Below are positions 13,001 through 23,400 of a stretch of 64,000 nt of DNA, one piece after another. Below the pieces are notes generated by a model. That model was given only the letters and a program-made list of their open reading frames with translations, did no database searches and was not told the origin of the DNA. Source of the DNA: Telmatactis stephensoni. Taxonomy: Eukaryota; Cnidaria; Anthozoa; Actiniaria; Isophelliidae. Within the stretch, counting starts at the first letter, position 1. Each line of letters starts with the position of its first letter. The stretch is from the NCBI GenBank assembly GCA_029948255.1, contig JALIZF010001005.1, positions 58,279 to 122,278 of the forward strand, read 5' to 3'. A program made the translations under genes and the position numbers.

Positions 13001-16000
13001 CATGATCTTGAGTTCTTTATACTGCTTAGAAAACTCCAACACATATTTGAGTCAGTTGTCCTATAAAAGAAAATCAAAAATATATATATCTTCATTTTTC
13101 TTAGAGAAAATTGAGATAAAGATTAATATGTAATTTGGGATGAATTTTTATCAGATATAAAGGCACTTGTCACAGTTGCAATTTTCATTGTGTTTGCCTA
13201 ATGAATTATTAATGAGTTAATTAAACTGTAAAAAAAGGTTAGTATGGAATACGTGCTTACATATACAATATTTTTAAACTTCAATGTATACCTATATTGG
13301 AAATTGCTTTAACCATGCCATCTTTAGTTTTTTGTTGGATGGCCCAGCATGCAACCTTCAAAGGATTAATATGTTCATTTTAAGTAATACATATCGGTGT
13401 CATTTTCATGTGACCATGTGTCGTAGATATATAGTAAAAACTCCTGTGTAAGAGCCAAAGAACTGGCTGGCAAAAATTTGTTACTCTGAATTCCCAAATA
13501 ATAGTATAAAGCAAAATAATAGTATAGAGTGGAAAATTAAACGCATGCCCATTAATGAGCTTTGTTCAGAGTGGAAATGTCTTAACTCAAACATACAGGC
13601 CTGAATAAGGCTGTTTAGAGTAGAAAATTTCCTAAAAAATAATAAAATAATAAAGCTATTATTATTGGGGACTTCAGAGTATTTTAATAAAACCATAATA
13701 TAATAACCTGTTTATGAAGCCAAGCAAATTTCAGCAGGTTCTTATATGTGGGTTATAGGACATTTTCATGAAAGCTTAAGTTTATTAAAATGAAACACAT
13801 TACAGTGGTGTATGGCCTTATCTGTATTTTAAATACCTGATTAAGAAGTTTTCCACGGATACGTAGAAGCAGATGCAAAGTGTCGGGAATGACCTTGTCA
13901 AATTCGATATCGACTAAAGACTTGCGTTTCACGCCAAATGTCTCTCCTTCTTTGTCTAACAATTCCTTACACCTTTGATGTGTTCTAGATATTTGCCATT
14001 CAGGAACTGTCCAAATAATTCAGATAACAGATATTTATAAGGGCAATACAAATTGCAGCTAGTGCATGCACTGTATAACTATAATAATTAATTGATAATA
14101 ATACTATATATTCTATTCATTTGTTGGCTGCTATTAAGGCCTGGTTCAGACTAGTGATATGACAACATATGAACATCGACATAATGACATAAAGAGATAC
14201 CCATAAAGAAAGAATCAGTTTTTCTTTATGTTGTTATGTCTATGTTTTTATGTTCCTTTTATGTCATGTAATGTTTACACTGGTGGCGTAAAACATTTAT
14301 ATGTTGTGTTTTGCATTTGCATGACCTTGCCGTTATTTCATTATGTTGCTAGTGTGAATTAGGCCTAAGAGAACAGTTTTGAAGAGGCCAAATGCACTTT
14401 TGCAGTGAAATAGAGCTTACTTGAAAAGTCTCTGATTTGTGCTTTACAGCACTCGCACCACAGGCAAAAATATGAAGAACATGGGCTATTAATGCCCAAC
14501 AGAATTCCCATAAATTTCCAGTCTGCACATAAAATCCTGAAGGTGATATAAATAACAACACTTGATAAATGCATTGCTTTACAAATATTTAATATTTTGG
14601 GATTTTTGCATAACTGACCAGTCAATTAAAAAGTTGGTATCTTCATACACTATTCCACAGGTTTTTAGATGGTTCATTTCCTGGAATGTTGTTGCCATCA
14701 CATCTGTTAGTATTTCATAATCTTCTTTACCTGCATAATAAAATGAAACTGAAAGTGAATATTTGTCATGGACTGACACAGGGTACCCAGTCCCATATCA
14801 TACCATATGAAAAGATAAGAAAATGATGAAAAATCCTTTGGAAAAAAACAATTGACTCACCATCATACACAGAAATACAATATTCCTTGTCAGGACTTCT
14901 ATCTGTTGTATTCTCTGATGGAAGACTAAATGCGGTCATCACACTGCCCAACTTTTTAGTGGTTTTCCTTCCATCTCCAGAAAACCGCAGTGTGGTGACC
15001 CCATTTGATCTTCCATCTTTGAATGCTTTGAGAAAATCTTCGTCCTTCATCATATATTTAATTACACTCTGGATGGTCCTAGAACAACACATTACTTCAC
15101 AACTCTGGAAAACAAAACAATTTGACATGCATGAAAATAATGTACAGAACAGTATATACAAAGGTCATAGAAATTTAGTTTATTCTGATAAATATTTGAT
15201 CCTCCTATATGGTATCTTCATATTACTCAGTTCTCTGTCTTTTACCCACTGTAATTTAGTGTTGAATTTTAGCCTAGACTATACTGAAGAGGTTAATAAC
15301 TGGTTTCTAGGCTCAAAATTCTAGACTCAAATAGTTTGTAAAATACAGACAGGTGTATTAAGATACCATGAGGATCATAATTCCTAAGTCTTTTGAGTTC
15401 TCATCAAAGAAAATAACAGCAAAAAAGCATAACAGCTATAAAACGGGTTAGAAAATGCTAATTCTATAAAGGCTCTTTAGATTTACCTCTGGCTCTTTTA
15501 TTTGAATGATTTTGTTTATGTTTTTTCTCTCCTTTACAATACTACATAATGTTGGCAGCTCTGATTTTGGCACCTGCTTCAATTCATGGTATGCAGAGTC
15601 AGATATATTGCCATCATCTTTTGCCTGTATATATAGAGAGAGATTTGAGACAATAATAGTTTATGCATCATAACATTGAGAAAATGTTTCCTCACTTGAT
15701 TTGCCATTTGACATGCAATTGTCCACATAAAAATAGGATGTCTAATTGGAAAAAACTATAATTTCATTTACTTTAAAACTCACCTTAAGAGCTAACCTGA
15801 CTCTCGACATATCCCCCACTTTTCGTGCATTAATTATTTCTTTAATTGCAAAGAGTTCCACACATTGGTTGTCAACGCTCATTTTAAGCTAAATAATTTC
15901 AAAAATATTAGCAAATAGAAAACAAAAAACACAATCAGAATTGAAACTTAAACTAATTCAATATGAAAATAATTTTACATCAAGAAGTTTCCCTTCAAAA

Positions 16001-19000
16001 GTTTAGGTTGTTATTACTGTATTTACCTCCATTACTTTCCATTCTGGAGGCAGTTTTGCAAACTGGTTCAAACACCAGGCTTTGATTTCACTTTTTTTTC
16101 TTATCCTGCTGTTGCAGTCCAGTTCTGAAAACTTTTTTCTTGATAAAGCAAAAGGTGATAACTCTTTACTTAACGACTTTTTTAGTCGTGAATTCTCTGC
16201 TACGACCTGACTCAATTTTTCTTCAAGTTTTGCGACTTGAAATTTTAACTTCTCAATCTCGGCTTCATTTTTTTGACAATTTGAACAAAATTGCACAAAA
16301 ACATTCTCAAAATTAACTTTTTGTTGTTGAACGACAACAAAATTTGGCAATTTTGCCTTCTTATTTGGTGGAGGCACATAAAATTCCGAAAAAAACGCCT
16401 CTTGAGGTACTTTCGCCATGACTCAAAGGCAAATCCTCCTTGAATGAAAAAGAGCGGGAAAACGTGGCTTCAAAGCCACCAAAAGTGTAGAAAATGGCGG
16501 GAAAATCATTAACATAGGATATAGTGGTATAAAGAAATCATTAACTTATCTTTTCAGATGAAAACGTCGTCTTCTTCTTCCTGTCGTGAAGCATCGTCAA
16601 AAATGCAGTGCAAATGCATAGTAATTACAGCTGAATTTTAAATATTTTCCACTAAATAAAGCCAACATAATCAATCTACGTATCCGGCATATTAGAATTT
16701 AAATTTTCGCACGGAAGTAGCTATATTTTAAGAGTAAAAATTCATGAATTCGAAGATCCTTCTCTCCCATGTCCGCCATCTTGTTTTGAAGGGAAAACTC
16801 CGCAGAGTTGTTATTACAGGCGGCGCAGCTCTCTAGTTCCCAGTCCCTTTATGACTGACTATTGTCTGATATGCACCAGTCTCCATTTCACCAGTCTACA
16901 TTTTCCAGTCTGCATTTTAGACCTGCCGGCGGCTGCAGTTGGTAGTATGTCAGCGGCTTCCTTAGTCTCGACCAAAATCACTGAAGCGTAAACGAAAATA
17001 CACAACGTCGAGTTGAAAATAGCCGAGGTCATGTCTAAACAGTGGGGTCAGGTTTTGTTGAAATTACTCCAAAAATAGTTCTCTTCAACAAAATCGCTTA
17101 AAGCCAATGTGTAGCTGGATAATTGGAGTAAAAGTTCTAAAAAGCTATTGAAATTGAACGCGATCCTAAAAAGTTGTGACCAAAAGTTTGTCGAGGCCGA
17201 ATGCCTCCTGAATTTCTATCGACACGGCATGACTAAGTACCACGTGACCTTCGCTGACCTTATGCCAGAAACTTGACATTTGCAAATATCTTTTCCGAAC
17301 TAATAAACTAGTTATGAATTATTTACATCGTTTTTTTAAGCGCTTCTGTCTATACTACTACTACTAATAGTTTATACTAGTAGGGTCTAAGACCCACTGT
17401 GAACGTTAAATGAGGGTCCTGAAGGGGTAAAATGGGACTGGGATTTGCCTGTTTTTTTGACTGGGAAATGGGATTTGTTGTACTGGGACTGGGATTTGGG
17501 GATTTTTTGTCACTGGGAATGGGAAACAGAACATCAAATGGGAATGGGATTTGATGCTGAAAAACTGCAAAACCGTACAAATATTTTAAAAAAATTGAAA
17601 AAATACAAGTCGACGTACAAAAAAACGAAAAAGAAAGAAATCATACTCAGGACTTTTCGCAGGACTTTTCGGTATATTATGCATCTGAGAGACAGACTGG
17701 TCACATGTCTATTTTTATGACTTACTTTGTGAAAAGGGGAGTTCGAAAAACTGCAATGGGATTTTTGATAAATTTATGACTGGGATTGGGATTTTAATGA
17801 AAAAGTAGGCTGGGAATGGGATTTGGACCCCCCCTTCAGGACCCTCTTAAATATTAGTGTAACACTACCTTCGCAATTCAACTGGAGAGTTAAGCTTCTT
17901 CACTTCTTTGCTATGGATTTTCTCTGTTTTTTTCGGTCAGATCGGGATTCATGTAGCTTTGATATAAACATGTAAAACAAATCAATTGATATTGTTCGTA
18001 TACTGAAAAGTAAGCTGGAGCAACAGCGAGCAAAGTATTACTGACCTTTTAGCCGATCGGTAATGATCACGGTCATCGTACCCTGGAAACCAGAGGTTTA
18101 TTTCTATCTTGCTGTTGACGCTTGTAATATTTGACGGTTAGATCACAAGAAAGAAGAAAAACTCGTTTCTTTTGGAGGTTCTTTTACCCGGGGGGGGGGG
18201 GGGGGGGGTTCTTCGGGGTCAAAACGCTAGGGATGATCGTCGGAAACCTCCAAAACGTACACTAAAACTACCCAAATGCCAAAATTTTCGACCCTACAAA
18301 ATACCTAACAGCTCAAAAATACCCCTAAAAATACCAAAAAATCAAACAAAAAACTAACAAAGATCTAGAAAACAATCGAACAGCACTAATTCAAAGTGTT
18401 CTAATATAAAGGCAGTAAGTAAAAAAATCGTCTCGTTTATTTTGTACCCCTAAAAAATACCATCTTTTCTGAAAAACCTTGGATTTTCTCTGACGACCCC
18501 TAAAAAATACCACGATAGCGAGTACCCCCCCCCCCCCCCCCCGGGTTCTTTTACTCAGTTCAGTACCATTTGTTTGAGTCTCCGGTTCACAGGGTTACTG
18601 ACTTCAGAACAAATACTGGAATCATATTGCAGTCACACTCAATTAGGTTTTATATGACAGAAAGGTGTCACGAAATGACCCTGCCTAAGTGTTGCACACA
18701 GTCATTTGACTGCGGTGTTGTCCTATTCATGATCAGGTTGTATGACATTTGTTCACCTTGGAAACAAGATGGCATTCACAGGTGATGCTCTGTTGATCAG
18801 AGCTTGTGGACGGACAGACTTTCAAGAAGGTAAGAACGAATCCTGTCATTTTAAACAGCATTTACGTAGATAGTAGCAAAGGTGATGTGACATGAAAGAT
18901 CTGAAAGATGGTACATATGGGTGGTGTAGTTTTTAAGCCACTCGCCTCACACCGCTGTGGTCCAGTGTTCGAGTCCCGGCTCGGACGCTGGATCATATGT

Positions 19001-20202
19001 GAGTTTATAAAAATAAAAATAAAAAAAGTTTGCTTGATGTGGTTCTCTACCATGTCACGAGGTTTTTTCTCCGGGTTCTCCGGTTTTTCCTCCCTCAGCA
19101 AAAATCAACGTGAGTTGAGCGTTGTATGCAAATATATATTCAATGTAAAGGTAGTGAGTGTGAGATGAAAGACGGCCCAGTGGAAGAGTTAGCGAAAGCT
19201 AAATTGGCTTCCGTCTATAAATAAAGACTGTTTTTTAAAGATGTTGATCAAAATAACTCTTGACATCGGACAGAGGAAACAAAAACAAGTGAAAAGTCAA
19301 TTCTTGAACACTGCATTATGACGTCACGATAGTTACTTCCCCCTCCTCCCCAGTCCCTCTTCCCTCCCCACGGCCGCTACACAGGATAAACTTGCTATTA
19401 AAATCATTCAACACGTTATTGTTGACTACTGTAGGATCTCCAGAAAAGCTGTATGATTCTGTTCAGCAACAAATCCTTTCTCTTCCTGGTGACTTTACTT
19501 TATATCCTGCCCATGATTATAAAGGTATGACAATGTTGTCAGCTCTTTAAATCTGTATTTTGTCTTTGGACTGTACATTCATCTCACTCCATTGTCAATT
19601 ACGTGAATGTATACGTGACTGTTTAATTGTCAGGTTTTACATCAACAAGTGTTGAGGAAGAACTGAGGCACAATCCACGACTTACAAAAAGTAAGGAAGA
19701 ATTTGTTAAAATCATGGAAAATCTTGGTCTTACAAAACCTAAACGAATTGGTAAGTACAACCTTGTTTCTGAACTGACAAAAAAAACACCTTGGTAAACA
19801 GCAAGTCTGACAGTTCATGATTCCATATGTACTTCCAAAACAACCAAAAACGTCAAAATCTCGTCGATGACGGGGGGCGCATGAAAGACATCCGTGTCGT
19901 TAATAGTTGCTTACACCATCCATTTCCCTTTCACCGGCCGCAAGTGTCCAAGTGAGCAGGGTGCTGCTTTTAACCTCCTTCTGTCCATCAATTTTCAGGG
20001 ATGATAAAAAATACCGAACAGTGAGATTGACCTCGGGACATCTCGCTTAGAAAGACGCGAACTATAACCACCCCATGAAAATAACCCCACCATAATAATT
20101 GTAAAAATTCCGCATTCTTTTGAAACAGATGAAGCATTACCAGTGAACATGATGTGTGGACCAAGTCAACTTGGACGATACCACGAGCGTATGGACGAGT
20201 AA
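4062..20202 (+). CDS. ETHE1: ETHE1 persulfide dioxygenase
   Basis: Mitochondrial non-haem iron dioxygenase of the metallo-beta-lactamase fold; it oxidises glutathione persulfide to sulfite and glutathione in sulfide detoxification. Nine exons with continuous phase: 4062-4088, 4590-4679, 4836-4890, 5181-5326, 7030-7066, 18737-18829, 19435-19524, 19634-19750 and 20129-20202, giving 242 residues. Exon 1 is MASRLIFRQ. The metal motif THVHADH lies at residues 60-66, STPGHT at 112-117, [18 protein letters not shown] at 130-147 with the ligand Asp at 135, and LYPAHDY in exon 7. The presequence is short, so mitochondrial import is inferred from the family. Intron 4 begins with GC (CAG/GCAAGT), the rare GC-AG class. 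Intron 5 is 11.7 kb and contains an opposite-strand gene. The gene converges on aquaglyceroporin A, with stop codons 214 bp apart. Confidence 0.96.
5410..6849. mobile_element. Non-autonomous DNA transposon with TTAA target duplication
   Basis: The ends are inverted repeats starting GGGTGCTGGGAC, followed by a diverged ATTTC block, and both flanks are TTAA (5406-5409 and 6850-6853). A TTAA duplication is typical of piggyBac and Kolobok superfamilies. Nothing inside looks like a transposase. It lies in ETHE1 intron 4 and itself carries a second inverted-repeat element. Confidence 0.75.
5833..6600. mobile_element. Nested inverted-repeat element with GAGTCA-rich arms
   Basis: Two arms of ~150 bp mirror each other. 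The left runs from the GACCACTGCACGAGTC region to GGTCGTTTCACC near 5980; the right from GGTGAAACAACCCGAGG near 6443 to CCCACTGCAC near 6598. Each arm holds tandem TGAGTCAA units, more of them on the right. The ~460-bp centre has no convincing ORF. The arms lie wholly inside the larger TTAA element, so this is either a later insertion or that element's subterminal structure. Confidence 0.65.
7067..8635. other. Start of ETHE1 intron 5 without recognised gene
   Basis: No coding exon, RNA gene or bounded transposon was recognised. The stretch includes a G-rich tract near 7898-7906 and a small hairpin, TTACTGGC/GCCAGTAA, at 8365-8385. The only open frame of note (7335-7676, plus) shows no family motif or splice context. 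Confidence 0.5.
8636..8700 (+). repeat. Short tandem repeat of CCAGTCTCCATTTCA type
   Basis: Four imperfect ~16-18-bp units built on the core GTCTCCATTT. The same unit recurs in the same orientation at 16875-16920, on the other side of the RAG-like gene. Identical-sense copies on both sides could mark the limits of one inserted segment, or simply be a common genomic minisatellite. Confidence 0.7.
8818..9700 (+). pseudogene. Frameshifted chromodomain-type mobile-element ORF
   Basis: The start at 8818 gives [16 protein letters not shown] and continues to [11 protein letters not shown]. The sense then moves to the next frame, which reads [19 protein letters not shown]. That is the YLVKWKGY-like core of a chromodomain, as found at the ends of many retrotransposon and Polinton integrases. 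A single-base frameshift between the halves breaks the gene. The frame then stays open to 9700 with no recognised domain and includes a long hairpin. It lies in ETHE1 intron 5, in sense orientation. Mobile-element origin is inferred from the chromodomain and the decay. Confidence 0.5.
9238..9292. repeat. Inverted repeat, 20-bp arms
   Basis: Arms GAAAGTTCCTTTCTCAAAAA (9238-9257) and its reverse complement (9273-9292) are separated by 15 bp. The hairpin lies inside the open frame of the broken chromodomain element. A second imperfect palindrome around CGAAAACTTGACTTTTCTGG follows at 9308-9350. Confidence 0.85.
9946..9990 (+). repeat. G-run tract with quadruplex potential
   Basis: About 45 bases contain at least four runs of five or more G (GGTGGGGTGGGGGGGTG and onward). 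It lies just past the 3' end of the nested minus-strand gene, which would carry a C-rich RNA here. G4 formation is an inference from the run spacing. Confidence 0.7.
10195..10210 (-). promoter_or_regulatory. Histone-type 3' stem-loop (minus strand)
   Basis: On the minus strand the sequence GGCTCTTTTAAGAGCC forms a 6-bp stem with a 4-base loop. It is preceded by ACAAC and followed by ACCA, the layout of the SLBP-binding stem-loop of replication-dependent histone mRNAs. A purine-rich AAAGAAGAAG, like a histone downstream element, follows about 40 nt later. No histone ORF is upstream. The last recognised exon of the RAG-like gene ends ~550 bp upstream on this strand. Confidence 0.6.
10760..16419 (-). 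CDS. DDE-transposase-like protein with coiled coil and SAP domain (RAG1/Transib-like motif order)
   Basis: Multi-exon minus-strand gene nested in ETHE1 intron 5. Exons: 16419-16027, 15888-15784, 15624-15487, 15104-14861, 14730-14619, 14536-14421, 14006-13837, 13355-13292, 12736-12653, 12484-12276, 12082-11987, 11684-11589 and 10911-10760. Phases agree through exon 12; one small exon is missing before the last. Exon 1 gives a leucine-heptad coiled coil ([20 protein letters not shown]). Then come [22 protein letters not shown] followed by [19 protein letters not shown], a SAP motif ([16 protein letters not shown], then [11 protein letters not shown]), LVYHVPQFL and [14 protein letters not shown]. 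The D, D, CxxC, LH, HVP, E-x-x-N order recalls RAG1/Transib catalytic cores. The coiled coil and SAP would suit nuclear DNA binding. The C-terminal end is uncertain: the likely next acceptor gives an immediate TGA just before the histone-like stem-loop. It could be a domesticated or a still-mobile transposase. Confidence 0.72.
11194..11209 (+). promoter_or_regulatory. Histone-type 3' stem-loop (plus strand)
   Basis: GGCTCTTTTCAGAGCC matches the canonical metazoan histone stem-loop. It is preceded by AACAAC and followed by ACACA. It points outward relative to the minus-strand copy at 10195-10210, and the 5' flanks of the two resemble each other. That is the geometry of a divergent histone gene pair, but no histone reading frame lies between them. 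It falls in an intron of the nested gene and in ETHE1 intron 5. Confidence 0.65.
12890..13220. mobile_element. Palindromic MITE-like repeat, shared with 33240-33640
   Basis: Blocks such as GAAAACTCCAACACATAT, GTTCTTTATACTGC and GATAAAACA recur, partly inverted, at 33240-33640. Both copies contain internal inverted pairs of the type AAGTGTTTTATCAGAT and ATAAAGATC. No coding capacity. Here it lies in an intron of the nested RAG-like gene. Confidence 0.6.
16875..16920 (+). repeat. Short tandem repeat of CCAGTCTCCATTTCA type (second site)
   Basis: Three imperfect units (CCAGTCTCCATTTCA, CCAGTCTACATTTT, CCAGTCTGCATTTT), same orientation as at 8636-8700. It lies ~450 bp upstream of the start codon of the nested gene. 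Confidence 0.7.
17412..17846. mobile_element. MITE with GAGGGTCCTGAAGGGG ends
   Basis: 435 bp bounded by the 16-bp terminal inverted repeat GAGGGTCCTGAAGGGG and flanked by a direct repeat TTAAAT (17406-17411 and 17847-17852). The interior is made of repeated ACTGGGATTGGGAT-like words and has no real ORF. The duplication may be a TTAA plus chance AT, so the superfamily is open. Confidence 0.85.
18188..18544. mobile_element. MITE with poly-G/poly-C ends
   Basis: 357-bp element starting CCGGGG followed by a ~20-base G run and ending in a C run then CCGG. It is flanked by the 10-bp direct repeat GTTCTTTTAC (18178-18187 and 18545-18554). The interior repeats CCCTAAAAAATACCA-like words. Shorter relatives with CCCGGGG..TACTCCC ends occur at 40348-40976 and near 31375. 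Confidence 0.85.
18905..19235 (+). mobile_element. tRNA-derived SINE
   Basis: The head looks like a tRNA gene: AAGCCACTCGCCTCACACCG then a B-box-like GTTCGAGTCCC. The body holds TCTCCGGGTTCTCCGG followed by TTTTTCCTCCCTCAG, shared with the minus-strand copy near 56040-56214. It ends in a short A/T-rich tail (CTATAAATAAAGAC). It is in sense in ETHE1 intron 6. Confidence 0.8.
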
Positions 20203-20382
20203 TACATGTCAAATATAAAATCCCAACGAACACATAAAAAAGAAAGAGGTTTTTTTTTAGAAAATTGATGTCTTGTATTGTACAAACATATTATTGAATT
20301 AATGCGAAAAACAACACTTGTTCGTGTACACTTAAAAAATAATATAGGAGTCAAAAAATATGATGCTTCAACAAAAGAAGTT

Positions 20383-20388
20383 TTTATT
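20383..20388 (-). terminator. Poly(A) signal of aquaglyceroporin A
   Basis: AATAAA on the minus strand, 28 bp after the stop codon of gene A. The convergent ETHE1 stop is ~180 bp away, so the two 3' UTRs are short or overlap. Confidence 0.7.
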
Positions 20389-20415
20389 TATCTGCGGGAA
20401 GAACAGCTGACTGTG

Positions 20416-23400
20416 TTACATTTTTGTTGCCTCGTGGCTGATGTTATTAAGATCCACATCAGCATAATGCACTGATATAGTCTTGTTCTCTCGAGCTTGT
20501 GTTGCGGAAGGTGTAAGTTGTTGATAAACAGCTGGGGTTTCAGTGCTGCCATTATCGTGGGCTGGACAAGTGTCATCTGCGACTCTTTTCTCCATTTCTA
20601 CACTTTCTTCAGCATCTACTGTCACGTGGTACATTTCTATGGTAACAATGTACACAACTGCACCAACCACCCCTCCCAAGAGACAACCAATAACAGGAAC
20701 CCAGCTCCAGTTGTTTCCAGCCCTGTAAAAAGAAATGGTAATTTTTAATAGAGCACTGCAAGATCACAAAACAATCTACGTCCATGTAACAAGCTTCCAT
20801 AACGCGTTTAACGGACATATAACTACGTACTATAACCGTACTTCAGGCCATCCAAAGACTCGATGTTTTTGCAAAAGACCGATATAAGATAGGCGTTACG
20901 TGATGTGTCGCCTCGCTATTTCCTCACTTATAGAACTGCTTTGTGACCGCCCAGAAACTTATGCGAACTTCGTGCAGGTCTCCCGTCGTAAGAAAATTTG
21001 TTGCGCGCAGACCAGTAATACAAGTGACTTTGTAACTACCACCGCAATAAGTATGTTATCCCGAACGACCACAGATTTTGGGCACACGTGGACTCTTAGT
21101 ACCTGGATATCAAGAGAAACTGAAGTAAGATAAGGTAGGAGTCCCTTTTGCCCATCATAAGTAGCCTTAATTTGATGCTTTGTTTTTGGTTTTACGTATG
21201 CTATTTTTAGCTAAGCTTGCACGATCACCAAACTTGCAGCTTTGATAATTTTATATGTTATTCAGTTAATTCGAGTGTGAGCAAATGAGGCAGTTTTGAG
21301 AAAGAAATCTTCAGGATATAAAAACCATAATCTAAAGATAAACGATTATGGTTCCTAACACGGGGAATTCCATCTCATTTTCTCGTAAGGTTAGGCTTAC
21401 AATAATGTACATACGTGAAGACTTCTCCTCCCCAGCCCGCCATGGCCGTGAAGATTCTTGGTCCCAGATCTCTAGCAGGATTGATGGCGTAACCACAGTT
21501 AAAACCAAACGTTGCACCAATGACAAACACTACCAAACCGATGAGGACTGGGGCCACGCCTTTGTCGGGCGCATTGTTATTCTTGTCTACTATAGCAAAT
21601 ACGCATCCAACTAATAGAGCAGTGCCTACCACCTGAAAATACGAGAAAAACATTGCAGTCCATTGGCTTTGCATAATTGCACAATATATACTACCGTACT
21701 ACCATGCTATACTGATTGTTATATACCTGATCCGCAAATCCATTGGCTGTGGACAAGAATGGTTGTGGATATGTTGCCCATATCCCTGCTGTACCATTAG
21801 GTCCCAGGATCTGACGAACACCTCCATCAAAGGCGTTTAGGGCATCTATAAGCAACAACACATGAAACGAATCAAAACATCAACAACAACAACAACAACA
21901 ACACCCTGGGGACCAGAGACTTTGACTCAAGTCCAGGGATTCCTTGTGATATTTTCCGTCTGTCTTTGACTTTTTTAGTTTTCATGCCCATACAAGAATT
22001 CGTGAAGTTTTATGAACTCTTAAGCTTATAGAATAAAAATGTCAAATAAAAAATGCCGAAGTCAGTCAAAACCTCTACTACAACAACAACAACAACAACT
22101 CATAAAGTACTCCAGTATTACAAAGAAGTTATTGATTCAACCGCAAAACAGCCTGGATGAATAGGTCTGTTTTTGGTGTGTGTATTTTTTGCTTTTTGTT
22201 TTCCTTCTCACTTCTTCGATTTGCATTTTTGTTCTGTTCTTTCATTTTTGTCGTGTAATGCTTTGAAGATTTAACCTTTTACAGCAGACGCGAGTAAGTT
22301 ATCATGTCATGTCCTGTGTCTAATAACAGCTGATGGCTCGGGAATTTCTAAGATTTTAAAACACCTGACCCTTGATCTGAAATGTTTGGATGCCTAATCA
22401 AGGTACGTGTGTATGATGCAGTACAGTTGCTATCTTAGCTTACCATAGTACACCCCGTAAACGACAGCAGACGCTACAATGGCACCCAAGAATTGAGCAG
22501 ACCAGTAGACAGGAATTTTCTTCCAGTGTAGACGACCAACAACAACATTAGCCAGCGTGACTGCAGGGTTCATGTGTGCTCCTGTTACCATGGAGATAAT
22601 AACTTTTATACATACAATCATGACATTAATTGCTGGTACACCACCACAACCCATCATTACATCTACAACCCGCACGACGCACACGTCAAATACACCATGC
22701 ATCCCGGTAACATTAATGTTCCATCTACTCCCCAGTCACAGTTGATGGAGAAAAACGGACGTTATCAACAACCCATTGTTTCACCTACTACCCAGTCACA
22801 ATTGATGGAGAAAAACGTTATCAACAGCCCATTGTTCCACCTACTACCCAGTCACAATTGATGGAGAAAAACGTTATCAACAGCCCATTGTTACACCTAC
22901 TACCCAGTCACAATTGATGGAGAAAAACGTTATCAACAACCCATTGTTTCACCTACTACCCAGTCACAATTGATGGAGAAAAACGTTATCAACAGCCCAT
23001 TGTTCCACCTACTCCCCAGTCACAGTTGATGGAGAAAAACGTTATCAACAGCCCATTGTTACAACTACTACCCAGTCACAATTGATGGAGAAAAACGTTA
23101 TCAACAACCCATTGTTTCACCTACTACCCAGTCACAATTGATGGAGAAAAACGTTATCAACAACCCATTGTCTCACCTACTACCCAGTCACAGTTGATGG
23201 AGAAAAACGTTATCAACAACCCATTGTCTCACCTATTACCCAGTCACAGTTGATGGAGAAAAACGCTATCAACAACCCATTGTCTCACCTACTACCCAGT
23301 CACAGTTGATGGAGAAAAACGTTATCAACAACCCATTGTCTCACCTATTACCCAGTCACAGTTGATGGAGAAAAACGTTATTAATGATCATTTGCGGGCG

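Noticed and set aside
12847..13095. 82-codon minus-strand ORF as an exon of the RAG-like gene
   Set aside because: AT-rich MITE-like repeat shared with 33240-33640. The neighbouring exons (13355-13292 and 12736-12653) join in phase without it.
17377..17720. ORFs rich in Gly/Trp or Pro on opposite strands
   Set aside because: Interior of a MITE composed of ACTGGGATT words.
18915..18990. Functional tRNA gene in ETHE1 intron 6
   Set aside because: Same reason: it is the head of a SINE with the shared CTCCGGGTTCTCCGG body.
22725..23385. CRISPR-like regular array
   Set aside because: Units are contiguous 56-bp tandem copies with no variable spacers, and the sequence is an animal intron.
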